Both the position numbers and the translations under genes were made by a program. Below are positions 62,590 to 64,000 of a DNA stretch of 64,000 bases, piece after piece. The DNA comes from Azonexus sp. (GTDB taxonomy: Bacteria > Pseudomonadota > Gammaproteobacteria > Burkholderiales > Rhodocyclaceae), in NCBI GenBank assembly GCA_017983755.1, contig JAGOAU010000005.1:1-64000 (forward strand), written 5' to 3'. Within the stretch, counting starts at the first letter, position 1. Every line of letters starts with the position of its first letter. The notes under the pieces are model-generated. The model worked only from the letters and a program-made list of their open reading frames with translations. It was not told where the DNA came from and did not search any database.

Positions 62590-64000
62590 TTACGCCACCT
62601 TCAGGCTTTCTGCGGCAGGAAGCAGCTTCCCGGTCGCCGCGATTTCCTTGTAGACCGCCCAGACTGCGTCCTCGATCGGCTCCATCGCGTGTTCGCCGTT
62701 CGGCGCGATGCCGGCGGCTTCCAGCTTGCCCCAGGGTTCGTAGCCGACCTTGGAACAGAGCACGACCTCGCAGCCGGACAGGGTGCGGATGTTGCGATCG
62801 AGCAGCGATTCGGTTGCGCCTTCGTCGACCACATCGCCATCGCCGCAGGAATCCATGCCGCCGCAGTACAGCTCGGTCTTGCGGTGGCTAATGAAGCGGA
62901 CACCTTCCGGCGAGGCTTCGTAGATCAGGAATTCCTTGGCATGCCCGAAGTGTTCGGCGACAACGCCGTTCTTGCCGGCCACCGCCATCAGCACCGGCCG
63001 CGAGCCTTCGGGAATGCCCTCGAACTTCGGCTTGACGATGCCACGCTTGGCATCGAGCTTCTCGATGATCTCGTCGTGCACCACCTTGCGCCGGACCATC
63101 GCCGCTTCGTAATCGACGTCCATGACGTCGATCTTGTCGAGCGTGAACTCGTCGCCGCGGTCCTCGCCCAGGAGGCCGACCGCATCGGCACGGCACTGGC
63201 GGCAGTGGCGCATCATCGCCATGTCGCCGGCACAGGCGTCCTGCAGTTCCTGCAGCTGTTCCGGCGTCGGTTCCGGCTGCTCCATGATGCCGTAATAGGT
63301 ACCGTGTTCCGGTTCGGCGATCAGCGGCATCACGTTGTGCAGGAAGGCGCCCTTGGCCTTGACGATCTTCGAGACTTCCTTGAGATGCTCGTCATTGACG
63401 CCGGGGATCAGCACCGAATTGACCTTCACCAGGATGCCGCGGTCGGTCAGCATCTGCAGGCCCTTCTGTTGCTGCTCGATGAGGATGCGTGCACCTTCGA
63501 CACCGGTGATGCGCTTGTTCTCCCAGTAGATCCACGGGTAGATCTTGGCCCCGACTTCCGGATCGACGCAGTTGATGGTGATCGTCACGTGGTCGATGTT
63601 GTGCTGGGCGATACGGTCGACGTACTGCGGCAGGTTGAGGCCGTTGGTCGACACGCACAGCTTGATGTCCGGGGCGCGCTCGGACAGCTGTTCGAAGGTT
63701 TCAAAGGTGCGGCCCGGGTTGGCCAGGGGGTCTCCGGGTCCGGCAATGCCGAGTACCGTCATCTGCGGGATTTCGGCGGCGACGGCGAGTACCTTCTTGA
63801 TCGCCTGGTCGGGCGTCAGCAGCTCGGAGACGACGCCCGGCCGGGATTCGTTGGAGCAGTCGTACTTGCGGTTGCAGTAGTTGCACTGGATGTTGCAGGC
63901 CGGGGCGACGGCCACATGCATGCGGGCGAAGTAGTGGTGCGCTTCTTCCGAATAGCAGGGGTGGTCCTGCACCTTGGCGCGGATGTGGTCGGGCAGATGG
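62590..64000 (-). CDS. nifB: Nitrogenase cofactor synthesis protein NifB (N-terminus outside window)
   Basis: NifB is the radical-SAM enzyme that makes NifB-co, the precursor of nitrogenase cofactors. The frame is open to the window edge, with HLPDHIRAKVQDHPCYSEEAHHYFARMHV visible at the N-terminal side in part. The SAM motif CNIQCNYC and GIAGPGDPLANP are present. The C-terminal NafY/NifX-like domain (VAGKNGVVAEHFGHAKEFLIYE) is fused, as in proteobacterial NifB. It is the first visible gene of the minus-strand nif operon; its promoter lies outside. Confidence 0.96.
   Translation of the reverse strand, partial: HLPDHIRAKVQDHPCYSEEAHHYFARMHVAVAPACNIQCNYCNRKYDCSNESRPGVVSELLTPDQAIKKVLAVAAEIPQMTVLGIAGPGDPLANPGRTFETFEQLSERAPDIKLCVSTNGLNLPQYVDRIAQHNIDHVTITINCVDPEVGAKIYPWIYWENKRITGVEGARILIEQQQKGLQMLTDRGILVKVNSVLIPGVNDEHLKEVSKIVKAKGAFLHNVMPLIAEPEHGTYYGIMEQPEPTPEQLQELQDACAGDMAMMRHCRQCRADAVGLLGEDRGDEFTLDKIDVMDVDYEAAMVRRKVVHDEIIEKLDAKRGIVKPKFEGIPEGSRPVLMAVAGKNGVVAEHFGHAKEFLIYEASPEGVRFISHRKTELYCGGMDSCGDGDVVDEGATESLLDRNIRTLSGCEVVLCSKVGYEPWGKLEAAGIAPNGEHAMEPIEDAVWAVYKEIAATGKLLPAAESLKVA

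Overview
The window is high-GC DNA from a denitrifying, nitrogen-fixing betaproteobacterium. A Rhodocyclales member of the Dechloromonas/Azonexus type is the best guess, from the combination of a cytochrome cd1 nitrite reductase locus, a nif accessory cluster, paired cyanophycin synthetases and many periplasmic cytochromes c. The genus is inferred, not proved.

Layout. The left edge (1-615) is the 3' part of an IS5-family transposase. From 0.8 to 20 kb are mostly housekeeping genes: a minus-strand run (ilvE, zinc-finger protein, waaF, SnoaL-like, yheT-like, phosphomannomutase, small membrane protein), a plus-strand run (nudJ, unknown, mnmA, psd), gst, purB with two small genes, a cytochrome c'/cytochrome b pair, and the minus-strand queA-tgt-yajC-secD-secF operon. 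A tRNA-Leu(CAA) gene lies at 20.1 kb.

From 20.6 to 28.0 kb is the nitrite reductase locus. nirE is divergent from nirS, then come an ethylbenzene-dehydrogenase-like haem protein, a cupredoxin, nirC, nirF, a fused nirDL, nirG and nirH. A perfect FNR/DNR box lies upstream of nirS. The remaining haem d1 genes, nirJ and nirN, sit at 44.3-47.0 kb behind their own FNR/DNR-like box. Two modules separate the halves.

The first module (28.07-36.43 kb) is the most interesting part of the window. Twin identical-arm palindromes and a near-consensus sigma-54 promoter precede a methionine-rich secreted protein, a small secreted protein, a membrane-anchored pentahaem cytochrome, a Tat-exported DmsA-like molybdoenzyme with an altered FS0 cluster motif, and a four-cluster ferredoxin subunit. 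After an intrinsic terminator come a histidine kinase with a c-type haem motif in its periplasmic domain and a sigma-54 response regulator. It reads as a self-regulated periplasmic respiratory system of unknown substrate. The second module (36.4-44.2 kb) is a cyanophycin set: cphA, a second cphA with a degenerate Mur-ligase P-loop, a DUF1854 protein and an ABC exporter.

From 47 to 56 kb are mixed genes: a ComB-like protein, an L,D-transpeptidase-like protein, a SpmAB-like fusion, a Wzz/GumC-type protein fused to a degenerate tyrosine-recombinase domain, rluE, DUF192, ubiC, an IclR regulator, a ParA-like ATPase and initiator tRNA-fMet. From 56 to 64 kb is nif accessory DNA. A plus-strand operon (SIR2-like, unknown, haemerythrin, Rieske) has a NifA-type upstream site and a sigma-54 promoter. 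It converges on a minus-strand operon of nifB (cut by the window edge), fdxN, nifO, a flavodiiron protein, two [2Fe-2S] ferredoxins, nifQ and draG.

A 12-base word, GTTGCGGTCGAC, occurs seven times exactly and at least nine more times with one mismatch, in both orientations, in genes and between them. No gene model explains it.
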